Shown in pieces: positions 11,677-24,869 of a stretch of 64,000 bases of DNA. Under the pieces are notes generated by a model. The model saw only the letters and a program-made list of their open reading frames with translations, was not told the DNA's origin and did no database searches. How positions within the stretch are numbered: position 1 is the stretch's first letter; each line of letters begins with the position of its first letter. The DNA is from Epiperipatus broadwayi (Eukaryota > Onychophora > Udeonychophora > Euonychophora > Peripatidae), in contig JAQFVV010006220.1 of NCBI GenBank assembly GCA_028023455.1, positions 9,569,916-9,633,915 on the forward strand, given 5' to 3'. Position numbers and translations under genes: made by a program.

Positions 11677-14560
11677 GTTTAGAGGAGAATGAATATTTTT
11701 TGGATTTTTGCTTTTATTATTCTAAAACTGATCAGAACTTGTTTTGACCTTAAAATTATTAAAATTCTAAGTTTAGTAAAATGCATTGACTGGCAAAAAA
11801 AATTTAAATGAATTCCCAGATGCCAAATTGAATTAAGCATTTTATTATACTTAAAATACTATCATACCTACACTCATCCATTTATAAAAAAAATTTACTT
11901 TTGCTTTAAAAAAAAACACATATTATCCTGTTATTGGATATCTGGAAAAAAATCCCTAAAATAAGTCAACAAGATAACTCATTAAGCTTCATGTAAGACA
12001 ATCTACAAAATAATTTGCTAAACTGTTCTGAAATTATTTACAAATAAAAAATTTATTTATAAATAAATAGATGTTTTTAAATGAATAAATTATTTACTTA
12101 TTATAACATGGACAATCCTGAAATATTCAAAACTGATTTCAAAATGGCTAGTTAATTTCTTTGAAATAAAGATAAGCAAATTAAATTTTTAGTTAATTTT
12201 GAAATGTTTATAATAAATAATTTGTTGATAAATTAATAAATAACATTCTAAAATGAACAAGTAAATTATTCTATCGTAAATAATTTTGAAAATGATTATT
12301 TGATAATCTCAATTGGTTACAATAACCTTGAATATGTGCAACATCAAAGTAAAAATATGCAAAAAAAAAACAAACAAACAGAAATGAAGAAACATTTTTT
12401 AAAAAGGGGGAGTGGTATCTACTTATTTATATATAAATGACTGAAATATTCATTTCTCCAAATAGTACTTATTTTTATTTCTGTGAATAAATTTTAAGTT
12501 TTCAAATAGTAAACCAATTTTATTATTGCTTTGCATAGTCTACTTTTTATAAATAGATATGTGAAGCATCCACAAATGAATCAATTACAAGTTACCTTGT
12601 CATTAGCAATTGCTGGTAGAATGCTATTTTTTTATTTCAATGATTATAAATTTAGTTTTCTAATGCATATCAACAATTAAAATGTTCATAGCAATAAAAG
12701 ATAAAATCATATTTATAAAATAATTCATAGTTAGCATCATAAAAAGAAATACGTATAATTAATATATTAATAAATTTCTTAAATTTATTCACTTTCTTAC
12801 AAATATTATTGTAAATCATATGACTTTATAATTTTTTTGACTTTATGGTGACTATATTTTTAATTAGTAAGCTTTTACATATTAAGTACGTGTTCAAATC
12901 TGTGGTCATTCACAACAGAATTTATGAAAGAAATGCAATAGAAAAATGAAGAAACACGATGAAGTGAAATGCATTTAAAAAATAAAAAATGCAACAAAAA
13001 TTTGATTTTGATTATAAGCTTCATCCTTTTAAGAATTTATAATTTTCTTTAAGAAAATATTATTTATATATTTTTGTCTTTCTTCTAATGTTGGCTTTCA
13101 TAACTCCTTTTAAATGTATTGGGATGATCAATACCAGAATATTAGAACAATATTAATGACTGCTTAGCATGAATAAAACTACTATAATAATCCATAGTAA
13201 AGTTTCTTGAACTGGGTGTCACAGATCTTGCCAGGGGAGCTGCAAAATTAAATTTCAAATTTTTAAATTAGAAATAGACAATTAAATTTATTTTTTATAT
13301 ATAGATATACTTTATAAATTTTAATATGAAAATTTAGACATGTTTCGTAACAAGACCTAATATAAATTTTGTTTATTTTATAATTCATATAAGTCAGCAC
13401 TATAAACATTAGGGAATATGTTTACTAACAATTACATAATTTCACCTTTGTAACAAGTATCTCAACTACTAGCGCATTTGATAATTCATTAAAAATTTAA
13501 CCCTGAGATGAATAAGTGGCTAATAAAAATAATGTATTTGTAAAGGTCACTCAATCAGTCAACCAAAGGCAGTGAAGATATCAAAGAATCCAAATTGTAA
13601 GCAACAGTGCCTCATATTTACCAGAACCAGCATAAACATCCATTTCATTTTCATCTCCAGGTAGCAAGAGTCAAAAATATATCTTGTAAAAAAATATAAT
13701 TTTCTTGTTTGAAATAGTAATTTGTACCTGCAAACAATGATTTCCATAATGTGAGTAATCTATTGGAAGCAGTTCTCAAATAATTTGTTATTTAGATACT
13801 GTACATAATGAATTTAACTATACAGAATATTACTTCAAAGGCCTTCAGTCAGAGAAATCCAGAAAAAAATGTAATCATTTTTTTAAATTGCATTCATTTA
13901 CATCTATTGAGATATTTTGGTAATTTTTTTTTTAATTCATAAATTCTCATAGTTTAAAAATATTTTTTAATTAAAACAAAATCAAAAAAGGCCAGTATAA
14001 CCAAATAGTGCCAAAGTCAAAGAGTTTTAATACTGCCTACTTCTATATGGTTGATTTGTGTCTTTATAATTTATGTCCAGACTATTTGCAAGGTTATTTC
14101 GAGAACATTTTTGGAATAATTAAATGTGTTTTATTTCTTAGTTTATTAAAATTTATGATTATTTTTGCACAATATTTGTGTAATACTTATTAAAAATCAT
14201 AAGTACATATTATTACACTGTTATTTTATGCATTAATATTTTATTTTTAAAAATAGAAGATAATAACTTTTAACAACATTAACAAAGAAAATAATGTTTT
14301 TCTGATCTGGCTAATATGCCATTGCTGTCATTGTCTTAGAATAATTTAAAGCTATTCTAAAAATTGGAAAACAATTTTAATATTTTTAAAGCAAAATTTG
14401 ATAAGATTTATCTGAGATTAATATTGTTTGATTTGCATCTTAAAAACAAATATTAATTAAAAAAGATTGTTCATTTTCTGATGCTACTTTGCTCTACTAA
14501 GCATTCAATGATGAAAATGTCTTTTGTTGTCATTATGATTTCATTTTTTAATATCTGAAA
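10783..14560. other. AT-rich DNA without recognisable genes
   Basis: Long A/T homopolymers, including a T-then-A run near 11645-11675 that could form a hairpin. The short open frames here (for example 13559-13747 and 14008-14193) have no recognisable motifs and the composition expected from AT-rich noise. Confidence 0.6.
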
Positions 14561-14579
14561 AATTCATACAACATTTTGG

Positions 14580-16260
14580 TATTGGTAGGAAATTTATATC
14601 TGCAATAAAAAAAAAAGATGGAATTATTACTAAAAAGAGAGATGCCATTATGAAATGGGTAGAAGACTTTTATCAAGAATTATATAGTAATAAAGAACAA
14701 GTACCTCCTATTTCTATTACATCCTCTGAATTGCCCAGAATTTTAAATGAAGAAGTGAAACATGCAATTCAATGTCTGAAAAAGGAAAAGGCTCCAGGTA
14801 ATAATGAAATTATAATTGATATATTAAAAGAAGCATGTGAAGAAATATATATATATATTTTTTAGCAAAGTTATATACCAAATGTCTAAATAATAATGAT
14901 GTACCAGATGATTGGAAGAATGAAGTATTAATATTAATAGTTAAAAAAGGTGATAAAGAAGATATTAAAAATTACAGATCTATCAGGCTTTTATCACTTT
15001 TATACAAAATTTTTACCAAGATAATTACAACTCGTCTACAAAAAACATTGGATTTCCACCAACCAAGGGAACAAGCTGGATTTAAAAGTGGTTTTAGTAC
15101 AGTAGATCATATCCAGGTATTGAGAGAAGTTATAGAAAGGACAAATGAATATGAGTTGCCATTATATTTTGGATTTGTAGATTATGAAAAGGCATTTGAT
15201 TCTATAAACAAGTGATTAAAGCATTGGATCATCAAGGTATAGATCCAGGATAATGTCATATTTTAAAGAATATTTATAAAAATGCAACAGCAACAATTAG
15301 ATTACATGATACTGGGAAAGTCAACATTGAGAAAGGTGTAAGACAAGGTGACTCCATATCTCCAAAACTTTTTACAGCAGTATTGCAAGAAGTATTTTGT
15401 GGATTAAAATGGGAAACTAAAGGAGTGAAAGTAAATGGAGATTATTTAAGTCATTTAGATTTTGCAGATGATATAGTTGTTTTTTGCAAATAATGCTTCA
15501 GAGCTGCAGGAAATGTTGCAGGAGTTATCAGATGAAAGTAGGAAAGTAGGATTAAAGATAAATGTTAAAAAGACTAAAGTAATGTTTAATCGATTTGCTC
15601 AAAATATAAAAATAAAAATTGATTATGATGAATTAGAAGAAATTAACAGTTACAAATACCTTGGTCAGATTATTAATACAGATGGAAACATAATGGATAA
15701 AATTAATCATAGAATTAAAATTGGTTGGAGTGCTTTTGGTAGAAATAACTTGATACTAAAAGGAAATATGCCTATGTGTTTGAAAAGGAAGGTTTTTAAC
15801 AAATGTGTTTTACCAGTTTTTATTTATGGATCTGAGACTTAAGACACTTAACAGAAGATCAATACAGAGACTCCAGACCACTCAAAGAAGTATGGAGAGA
15901 TGCATATTGGGAGTAACAAGAAGAGATCGAAAACGCAATGTATGGGTAAGAGAACAAACAGGTGTTACTGACCTCACTGAAAAAATTAAAAGATTGGAGT
16001 TGGGCTGGACATATTGCTAGAAGAGATGCTAATAGATGGACAATTGAAATTTTAAACTGGATTCCAAGAAATTGTAAAAAACCCAGAAAGAGAACACATG
16101 AGATGGATGGATGAAATAAGAAAGTGTGCAGGGGTGAAGTGGAGAAGAAAAGCTAAAGATTGGAGAAGATTGATTAAACTCGGAGAGACCTTCATCCTGC
16201 AGTGGATTGATAATGGTTATCATGATGATGATTACTACCAAATCAAGTTCAATTTACTGA
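14580..16260 (+). pseudogene. RTE-like LINE reverse transcriptase, 5'-truncated (copy A)
   Basis: A broken coding region for the reverse transcriptase of an RTE-like non-LTR retrotransposon, which would copy its own RNA into DNA at a nicked target. It begins at KKDGIITKKRDAIMKWVEDF and runs through LKKEKAPGNNEIIIDILKEA, motif A GFVDYEKAFDSI (near 15170-15205), motif B GVRQGDSISPKLFTAVLQEV (about 15335-15395) and motif C LDFADDIVVF (about 15458-15485). The thumb-like part reads KINVKKTKVMF and SYKYLGQIINTDGN. The C-terminus reads TTQRSMERCILGVTRRDRKR. The upstream endonuclease is missing. It is dead: there is a frame break near 14860, a stop after DSINK, a frame break just after FADDIVV, and a stop where Trp is expected after YGSET. 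Copies B and C of the same family lie at 57.8-63.8 kb and at the right edge. Confidence 0.85.
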
Positions 16261-17340
16261 ATTCTGATTTACAATAATGGTTTTATATTAAAATCAAAAT
16301 ATGAATGTTTACAAAAAGTCTCAACAAGGATTTCTAACAAAGGTGAAAGAATTAAGAGAAAGATAATTGAATTTTTTGAAAAAAAAGCTGAAGAACTGAA
16401 ATGGTAAACTAAGTTTTTTCAAAACGTACTAAATTAAATGAGAAATTAGTAAAAACTTAGTTCAAAACTGCTAAACAAAAAAAAATATTGTATGATTGGT
16501 AAAAATCTCATCTTACTAGCAGCAATAAAATTTTGTGAAACTTTCCATGGTTCCAAATTATCAAACCCTTTAAAGAAAATTCATGTGTTCAATGACATAA
16601 TTAAAAAAAAAATAGATAGCATTTCCAAAAATATCATGTCTACATTATTATCATGAATCAAGCATAATAGTATATCTATCAAGCAGCTTGGGTAAACTGA
16701 CAATACAAATAAAGCTAAATTAATTATTTTTGTCACATACATATATAATTTTCAAATTCATAAAGACCTGTTGATGCGTAGAAATCTCTTTGGTGCAACT
16801 AAAGTAATTGTATTTGAAAAAGTGAAAACCTTTTTATAAAAAAAGATTAAATGGTAAAAGGGAATTGGAATTCACAGTGCTGGAGCTGCAACCATGAATG
16901 ACAGGATTTCAGAATTCATAAGAGAATTAAAAAAAGGTATGTTTATTTTGTTATCTACAAAGAAAACCTAGTATTTTGGAATATGAAAGAATACATAAAA
17001 AATAACACAATTCATCCAATTTTTTTTAATTTTATACCAAGAAATGGAGTTCAATTATGAATCTTTTTTATAACCCACAGAAGTAAAATTAAAAAAAAAA
17101 GTTTTAATACTAAAAGATGAATTATGATTTTTTTTTCTTCTCAATTAAAAATCCCAATTTAGAATCTTTTTTTTTTTTTTGATCAATATTGGATGTTTTT
17201 TTTTAACCTGGTGGATTTTTTTGAAAAACTAAACAAACTGAATCTTTCTCTGCAAGAAAAGGTATCAATATATTAATCCTAAACACAAAATGGTAAGTAT
17301 TTCAAAATAAACTTTAAGCATGATTACAAAGTCTTAGGGA
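16261..17340. other. AT-rich DNA without recognisable genes
   Basis: No coding or RNA signal. The sequence just after 16260 may include 3' untranslated sequence of the RTE copy, but no poly-A or repeat tail marks its end. Confidence 0.5.
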
Positions 17341-17900
17341 TAATATGAGGGATACTCCAAAACAATAAGAATTTTATAAAAAAAATTGTATATTGATTTT
17401 TAAGTGTTACAAATTGAATTCCTTTCAAAGTATTGTCCATTTAATGCAATGTACCAGTCTAAATATGTTTTTCACGTTTTGAAGTAGTCTGAAAACTTTT
17501 GCAAAAAGATGCCTTTTAATGCCTCCATCACTTTCTTTTTCACCACTTTTAAGCCCGCAAAAAAAACAAAAAAACAATTGAAGCCCTTCTTCATTAAGGA
17601 GAATAAAAAGAAATTGCATGAGCAGATCAAGTGAATATAACTGATGAATAAGTCAGATCATGCTAAATTCAATCAAAAATAGTTTGACACTCAAGGCTTC
17701 ATGTGCTAGTGTGCTGTCAAGCTGAAGTGAGGAGTGCACTCCTCACTTTGCTATCAAATGGGATGCATAGCACCATAATTTTACATATTATTATTTGGCA
17801 TATTTATGCATAAGGATCCCTATAAGAGGTTTCTAGAAGCAGAAGCATGTACTGCAACAGGTGTAACTACTAGAGAATGATTTTATTTTTGGATACCCCC
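17341..17900 (-). mobile_element. Internally deleted mariner-like element with transposase C-terminus
   Basis: On the minus strand the frames read LDSTLAHEALSVK, then CNFFLFSLMKKGF, then KVVKKKVMEALKGIFLQKFS and WYIALNGQYFERNS. These follow the order of the C-terminal half of mariner (Mos1-type) transposases: the LxxDNAxxH block, SPDLxPxDFFLF..LK and W..CI...G.YFE. The ends look like terminal inverted repeats: GGGATACTCCAAAA at 17349 and, in reverse complement, GGGGGTATCCAAAAATAAAA from 17900. The N-terminal DNA-binding domain and first catalytic Asp are absent, and stops and frameshifts break the rest. It is a non-functional remnant. Confidence 0.6.
17725..17748. repeat. Perfect 24-bp palindrome
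   Basis: AAGTGAGGAGTG is followed directly by its exact reverse complement CACTCCTCACTT, with no spacer. It lies inside the mariner remnant, at about the position encoding the residues before the L-D-S-T block, and probably arose after the element died. Confidence 0.8.
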
Positions 17901-18000
17901 TTGTAATACTGAAATGTTTTGCCCTCTACATGAATTTTCTTGAAGAAAATAACACTTTTATTATTAACAGAAAGAAAAATAATAATAATTAACTAAACAA

Positions 18001-18240
18001 GACAAAACTCTCTATACAGTAGTGCCACCCTGTGCCAACCAGAGTAATCAATGGATGCCAGAAAGTTTGTGCATAAAATCCCTATCTAATGCCTACTCAT
18101 CCAATATCCCCAGATTAGTTTCTGACTTGTGGCCTTCATCAGTGAGGAGCTTTGGATCTGAGATCACTGCACAAGCCTTCTGGCATCCATTGATTACTCT
18201 GGTTGGTACAGGGTGGCACTACTATATAGAGAGTTTTGCC
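18001..18240 (-). mobile_element. Fold-back element: 72-bp inverted arms around a hammerhead ribozyme
   Basis: The left arm 18001-18072 (GACAAAACTCTCTATACAGT...) is the reverse complement, with few mismatches, of the right arm 18169-18240 (...GAGAGTTTTGCC). The 96-bp centre holds a hammerhead ribozyme on the minus strand. The left arm plus centre is homologous to 28553-28720 and 29009-29176; the inverted right arm is unique to this copy. The likely origin is rearrangement or template switching of a retrozyme- or PLE-terminal-repeat-like unit. The whole unit can fold into one long hairpin. Confidence 0.75.
18099..18158 (-). ncRNA. Type I hammerhead ribozyme, copy 1 (slightly decayed)
   Basis: The minus strand has the core CUGAUGA, a short stem II GGC-CACAA-GUC, GAAAC, and then UAAUC, so the cleavage triplet would be AUC. 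Stem I pairs the upstream AUCCAAAGCUCCUCA with the downstream UGGGGAUAUUGGAU, leaving a small internal loop. Compared with the copies at 28.7 and 29.1 kb it differs by U for C in the core (allowed), G-U in stem II, and A for G before the cleavage U, which weakens stem III. Activity is possible but reduced. Confidence 0.65.
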
Positions 18241-18244
18241 TTAT

Positions 18245-21200
18245 TTATAAACAATTATGTGCTAGTATAAGAGATGGTGATCATGTTGTGCTTAGTAATT
18301 AACTACACAATAAATTCTATGATTTTTTTTAAAACAATAGTTACCTAATTTAAATGAAAATAAAGGGTGTGATTGGATAAGAATACAATTCATTTCATCT
18401 GTACAATTTAGCAATTTCTCATAGCCATCTCAAAAACTAAATTGACTAGAGAGCAGATTCAACCCTAGCATCAGAATTTTGTAATAAAAATTTTACTTTT
18501 GGATCCAGTGACAAAAAAAAAATCCATCATTGTAAACCATAGCCTTAAATATCTGGTTCCATTTGCATTCACATATCTTTGCAAAATTGCATTTTCATTG
18601 CTATTTCTAATTAAAAATAAGCATAGATTTTGTTTATCAACAGAAACATTGAAGGGAAAAAACTAAGAATTTCTGGGTGAAATTTTTCACCTGATAATGA
18701 GTTTTTGTGTAGCAATATTCAAACACATCATCACATAAAATTATTTTTAAAATCTCTTTTGTTATATTATTTAATTTTTGTTCTAATTATTATTAATGAG
18801 TTCTGTGTCTCATATTTCATGATCTTTGTAATATTTGTAATTCTTTGAAAATTTGGCATTATAATGAAATTATAAATAAAAAACTATTTAAATAAGCTAA
18901 ATATAAATACAATAAAATTGTATAATAACAGCATATACATCTATTTGTCACAAATGTTTCAATTATTCCAGGGAAGCCTTTATATTAATGAGTTTGGGAA
19001 ACATTGGTTTAATGCAATGATGGAGTGCTGGCATCTGAAATTCAAGATATATAAATCATTTTTAAATGTTGTTACTTCTATTGTTTGAATTTCTTATAAA
19101 TCCTCAAGAAATAAGCCATTTAAAAATCAATGACAGAAAAAAATCCAAATAAATTTTCTTATTATCTACTGTAAAATTTTCTATTTACATTTCTTTTACA
19201 ATTTATATTAAAATACATTTTATTAATATAAATTTGCATTTTAAAAGATGTTAATGGCTGAAAAAATATTACTTCCAAAAATATATCAATCATTTTAAAG
19301 CTAAAAAATTATCTGGTAATTTGATAAAGTTTATGCTTAGGTGCATCTAAATAAAATTTTAAAAAGCTCTGAAAATACATATTAGCTTACAGAAGAAAAC
19401 TAATAATAACAATAATAAAATTACTTTACCAGGGTGAAAAGAAGGGAGAGATTTTGGATATATAAAATTGAAATGAGTAATACAATAATTATGACAACTA
19501 CGTCATGAACAGTAAATGCAACCAGTATGACCTTCAAAGCTCAAAACATTCCAGAACAGTTCTAGAATGTTTTGAGTTCAACACAGTCTCTACCAAAGAT
19601 TCACAAGCAGATCAGATAAATCTTAGAAAAAAATTTCTGGTAATAGCATGTTTAAATTTTTCTTTCAAGTAAATGGCCCATAACCAACCCAACTTATTGG
19701 TTGCTAGATGAATATCAAGCTATTATAAAAGAGAAAATAGATATCTCAAATTAATCTGAATTGGGCAGATGGAAGTTGATATGCTGGCTGGAAAAATAAA
19801 AAATAAAATTCCAATATACATACATCTACAAGTATGTAAACCATAGTTTACTATTCACTTTTTTATCTTTGACATTAATTATTATAGAAAAATAAAAATT
19901 CTACAAAACATATCCAAATGTATTACTTGCCAATAAATTCATTGTTAGGCAAAATAGTAATATATAAAAAATAAAAAAAAGCAATAACAAATATAATAAA
20001 ATCAAATAACAAAAAAGCAGCAAAGAGAACAAATACCTTAATTGAACAACTATTGTGATATAAAAATTCAAGATAAATACATACAAAATGTATATAAAGA
20101 AAAGCTTGGTTTAATACTTTAACAGCATGATATGCTAAGCATGCTTTCAACTACCTGATAGTTTTCTGAGAAAAGTTTTTAAAAGATTATGATATGAAAA
20201 GTAAAAAAAATAAAGCATCACATTATCATCTCTGAAAAGGAAAAACTGTTATATTATCACTCCTGAAACATTTCATAAGCAAAGGTACTAATCAATCTAG
20301 AATTGAAATATGAACTAACTATGACTTCATGAAAATTACAATGAAACAATCATAAAAAAGTAATAACAAAAATACCATAAGCTAAAAATAACTAACAATA
20401 AAAAAAATATTTACTGCAATAAATGCATAATATAATAGTAATCTTTAAAGTTTATGTTCATAATCTCTCATTAATATAATACCAATACTACTATTTCCCA
20501 AAATTTATAAAAATTAAAAATCATATTTAAGAATTAAAATGTCAATATATATATATATGAATGTTGAGATAATTATGCATACATGGTTCCAAATCTAAAT
20601 CTTAACAATTAATATACACAGAATATCCACTTGTGCATATTCATTCATTCACATCCCATCAGATTTGGTTCCAGATAATTAAAAAATATATTTAAAAGTC
20701 TCTACAAATTCAATCTTTAATAATAAAAAAAACATATTTTCAAAAAGACTTAAAAAAAAAAACTTGACTTACATTAATTTAATTTATGCACTTCCATAGC
20801 ACATAGTAGTAAAATATAAAAAGTTTATATCATTTTACAGTGAAAATATCATCAAATAATTCAATTATAAGTAGAGTATGGTTAATATGAAATTCATGGT
20901 TGCCAGGCTTTTCCAAATTTTATTCATACTTTAAAATGTCGCTTCATGATAAAAGGCAAAAAATTAAAAAATATTATTGTATAGTACTGAATTAAATAAA
21001 TAAAAATTACTTAGAAATTTTTAATTAACATTATTTTAAAAAAATATTATTAGTTATAGAAAAAAAAAATTCTAAACTATAGCTGCTTCATCACTTTTAT
21101 AAACTTTTGTAAATAGTTTGAACTAGTATGTATAATCACATAACTCATAAACAAAGACATTTTTAAAAAAATAAATTTATTGCTTGCAAAGAATGTTCCT

Positions 21201-23600
21201 GCTATTACATTTTTGTAAATACTTTACTAATCCAAAGCTGTTTCATGAGTTTCCTTTTCTCCTAATACAATGTTTTCTTGCAATAAATAAAAGCTCATAT
21301 CAGTTCATTTGGCAAAAGTGAATTTCTCTTTGTCAATTTGCATTATAATTCATGATTTCTATAATTAAAATTGGGGAAAAAATACAGCTGTATTGAAATG
21401 AGATTGATTTTGCAAGATGTTTTAAATGTTACATTTTTATCAGTGCTCAAATGAGCCAGTAAATTATGGTTTTTGAGCATATCCTTGTTGGTGTAAAAAG
21501 CCTTGATATAAGCAACCTATTTTTTTATTCTTTTAGGTCATACATAGATGACAAATCACACAGTTTATGGAAAAAACAAAAGAACCCAATTTCTCAAATA
21601 ATCTTTTCATAGAGACATTTGTCATACATGTATTTTCATCACAATACATGAATTGTATTAAATAATTAAAAATAAAAAGTACACTTTATTGAATTACATG
21701 TGCTCAATTTTCAAATTGTGACAGACAATATGTTAAATCCACATGGCACACTTTTATTGCAGAACTTACATCTGTAAGACAAATTATAGACTTTGTGCAC
21801 ATTTTCAGCACATCATGATAGTTATTGTAATAGAAATGTCTAAATCTGAGATCATAGATTAATGATATTCTACATATATTATGACAGAATGCAATTCTGT
21901 AATCACTTTGTATTTTTTTAAATTGACACTTGTTTAATGCAATCTCATGTCAATAAAAATCTAAAACTTTTCCTTTGATCTTTATGAAATGACAAATTTT
22001 GAGATCAAAAACTGCAGAGTTATGTATATATATTTTACTATTTATCAACTCTGGAATTTTCAGAAACTTCACATCCCTTTCCAACAAAAAAAAAAAATCA
22101 TCCAACAACATAGAAACAATAAAATGATTACAAAAAATGTTTTAAAATGGTTAATGATTATTTGTAAATCTCTAAAACAATTTTGCTAACTTAGCTAGAT
22201 ATCCAATTGTTGGTCAATGAATACATGTTTAGCTACTCTCAATTATAGAATAAAACAAATATGGAAAATTATTAAAATTGTCACTAACCAGCAATTAATT
22301 GCCTAACTAAAAATGTCTTCTATTTCACTTTTCCTTTTTGCAGTGATAAGGAGGAATCATAGTGTTGTAATGGATTATTTGTGGCTGTAAACTATGGAAA
22401 CTGGTCCATTATTTCAAAATTCAATCTTTTTTCAAAAATCAATTCGTAGCACAGATTTGGGCTTATATAAAATTTGCCTTTATTTTAATTATTAAAATCC
22501 TCTAATAAAGTACTGATTCCTGAAGGGGATTTTCAAAATAAATATAGCTTAATATCATAGTAATAAAATTATTACAATAGATTCATATTAATTTGAAAAA
22601 AATATTGAAAATAAAAAATGAAATTCATATGTAGCTGCCCATATAGATAGCAGCAGGCATTTTGCACACTCAGTTCTGTTAATGGAATGCAACACTTTGC
22701 ATTCATTTTGTCTAATGTAAAGTAAAAGATTAAAATTTCATTTAAAATAACTCAAAACTTAAGTTTAAAATAACAATTCAGCGAAACCTTAAAAATAAAA
22801 ACCTAAGAAGTGCTTCAGAATTGATGTAGCAAAATAAAAATTTTGAAAAAAAAAATTGTTTGCTGAAATTAGCTGCATACTCACTAAGAATGAATCATAA
22901 ATTTGCAAAATAATAATAATAATTCTTGTATTACTCATACTTCTGGAACTACTAAAACTGTATCCATGATGTATGGCACAGTATGAAGATTGAAGAAGCA
23001 TTATATTTGAGGTAAAAAATATTAACAGAAAGAATATTTCAATAAACTCTATTATATCATCAAAAAGCTTCATTTTTATATGAAGACTTTAGCAAAGAAT
23101 CTAGTGAAAAAAGTAAAATTAAGCCATATATTGCAAAGATGGTTCTATCCATTCAGAATTGCACAGTATCAACTTAAAAATATCAAAACACATTAACATA
23201 CATGAATGTAGCATATACATATGTAAATGTGTTCTCTTTCAATGTATTATTCCATTGACTTTTTAATAACTGCATTATTTTATCTTTTCATTAATTATTC
23301 TTTTTAGTTGATGTGTAAAATTTTTAAATTCAGTTGTATCATAAGAATAAGACTTCTATATAGAAAATATATATTTAAAATTTGCATCATATACAGTAGT
23401 ATGTTATTGTCTGTTGGTTTTGGCATTCATACAAAGGCTTGACACCAAATGGCAGGAATATAGAGTATCTACTTTATTAAATATGTTTTATATATGCTTA
23501 CTTTTGTTTTGTTTTTTTCTTTTTGCATTTTTATTTTTTTAGGAGAGGCAGATAGGAAACTTAGGCTTACTAAGCATTCAATGATAGCTTCAATCCAATT
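18245..23600. other. AT-rich DNA without recognisable genes
   Basis: No recognisable proteins or RNA genes. It contains one 37-bp near-palindrome at 19540-19576 (listed separately) and simple TA runs near 20550. Open frames such as 19901-20150 and 22789-23073 are rich in Phe, Ile, Leu and Tyr, as expected from AT-rich noise. Confidence 0.6.
19540..19576. repeat. Near-perfect 37-bp palindrome with heat-shock-element-like triplets
   Basis: CTCAAAACATTCCAGAAC, one base, then its reverse complement with one mismatch in 18. The centre reads TTC-CA-GAA-CAG-TTC-TA-GAA, two inverted TTC/GAA pairs. Heat-shock elements space such units evenly at five bases; here the middle spacer is one base too long. 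No gene lies nearby, so a regulatory role is doubtful. Confidence 0.5.
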
Positions 23601-23639
23601 GCTGATAATCATTACTACAAATTTAGTGGATTGACAAGG

Positions 23640-24860
23640 ATATAATAGCCTGTGCTAAGGGTAAATTTTATAAGATGATGCGAGGTTGGCCCATTGGGAT
23701 TCCAATTAATGGGATTAGTTCTTTCTAAATTTGAAAGCACAATTCTTCGGAAATATTTAGAGCCTGCAATAAATGACACTTACTTCAGATACATAGATAA
23801 TGTATTTATACGTGCTTCAAAAGATAAAATTACTATTATTCTCTCAGAATTTAATAAAGAATCTCCACTGGAATGGACCTTGGAAATGGAAGATAAAGAT
23901 CAAGGTATAAATTTCTTAGACTTATGAATTCAAAAAAATAAATCCATGTTTGACTAAAAAAAGATCATAAAATTGATTCAAGTGAAAGATACTATCCACC
24001 CTAAATCTAACATGCCACTTGAGCACAAATGCAGGTTAAAGGGATTTTTACATCAAAATGAAAAGTTGTGTAAATGTAAAGTTGATAGAAAACCTAACGT
24101 TAAAGAATATATCAAAGATCTTACAGACATAGGCTAGAAACACCCGATATTAATAAAAATAGTAAAAAAAAATTATATGAACATTAACAAAGCTGCTACC
24201 AACAATATTCTGCCCATGTCACGGATTAGCCTTCCATATATTCCTAGCATATCAACAAAGTTTCGGAAAATTTGCTCGGATAACGCTCTAATAGCATTTA
24301 AAATACCATTCTCTCTTAACAATCTTCTGAACAATACTAAAGACAGAATTCCATTCAAACACATTCCTCAAATAGTTTATAAAATTTCATGCCCATCTTC
24401 AGTGTGTAAAACAGCATACTACAGTGAGTCTTGAGCTAATAAATCCTTGAGAATCGCCCTGCACTCCTACATTTATAAAAAGGCAAAACAAAATCAGCAA
24501 TATAAGTCAATTTTCCTGGAGCACAAACTTCCTACAGGTCACAAGTTTTCCCCTTCTATTTTCTATTATTAAGACCATCTTCACAGAGAGGGATGATCGT
24601 AAAAGAAAGTTCAAGGAGATATGGATTATTGCAAGAGACCTGAATTCAATCAACAGGAAAAAGTTTTGCATCCCTTTGACAAAAAAATGGAACATCTGAC
24701 TTTTATAATTTACATTTCTCATTGCACTAATTTGCATATTTTATAAACTATATATTCGGCCTGCTCCTGGCATTGTTAGTTAATTAATTTTGCATGATGA
24801 TCCTGGTGAGAAGTCACCAAAAGTTAACTCAGTGCTATTAAGTTAATATATATTATGTTT
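23640..24860 (+). pseudogene. Penelope-like retroelement remnant (RT 3' half and GIY-YIG-type linker)
   Basis: Penelope-like elements encode a telomerase-related reverse transcriptase joined to a GIY-YIG endonuclease. Here the motif B region is GWPIGIPINGISS-like (about 23682-23720). Next comes ESTILRKYLEPAINDTYFRY and then IDNVFIRASK, where the usual catalytic Y-[VI]-D-D is YIDN, and then QGINFLDL. After a break, LPYIPSISTKFRKI (about 24230) matches the conserved PLE block LPYIPxxSxKxRRI. VYKISCPSSVCKTAYYSES matches the start of the GIY-YIG region (VYKIPC...YIGET), with the motif degraded. YKSIFLEHKLPTGH follows in another frame. Several frameshifts and stops are present. The 3' end (about 24800-24830) carries a hairpin GGTGA-GAAG-TCACC followed by AAAAG, perhaps a decayed hammerhead. 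Confidence 0.75.
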
Positions 24861-24869
24861 AAAAATACC

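Noticed and set aside
19901-20150. Two overlapping Phe/Ile/Leu-rich minus-strand frames
   Set aside because: Composition is what AT-rich DNA gives by chance; no motif, no splice signals, no neighbour support.
22789-23073. 94-codon minus-strand frame
   Set aside because: Rich in Ile, Phe and Ser with no recognisable domain; no supporting splice sites or repeats.
14488-23590. Shared 17-base string CTAAGCATTCAATGAT at about 14,497 and 23,573
   Set aside because: Flanks do not align beyond the string, so it is probably coincidence in low-complexity DNA.
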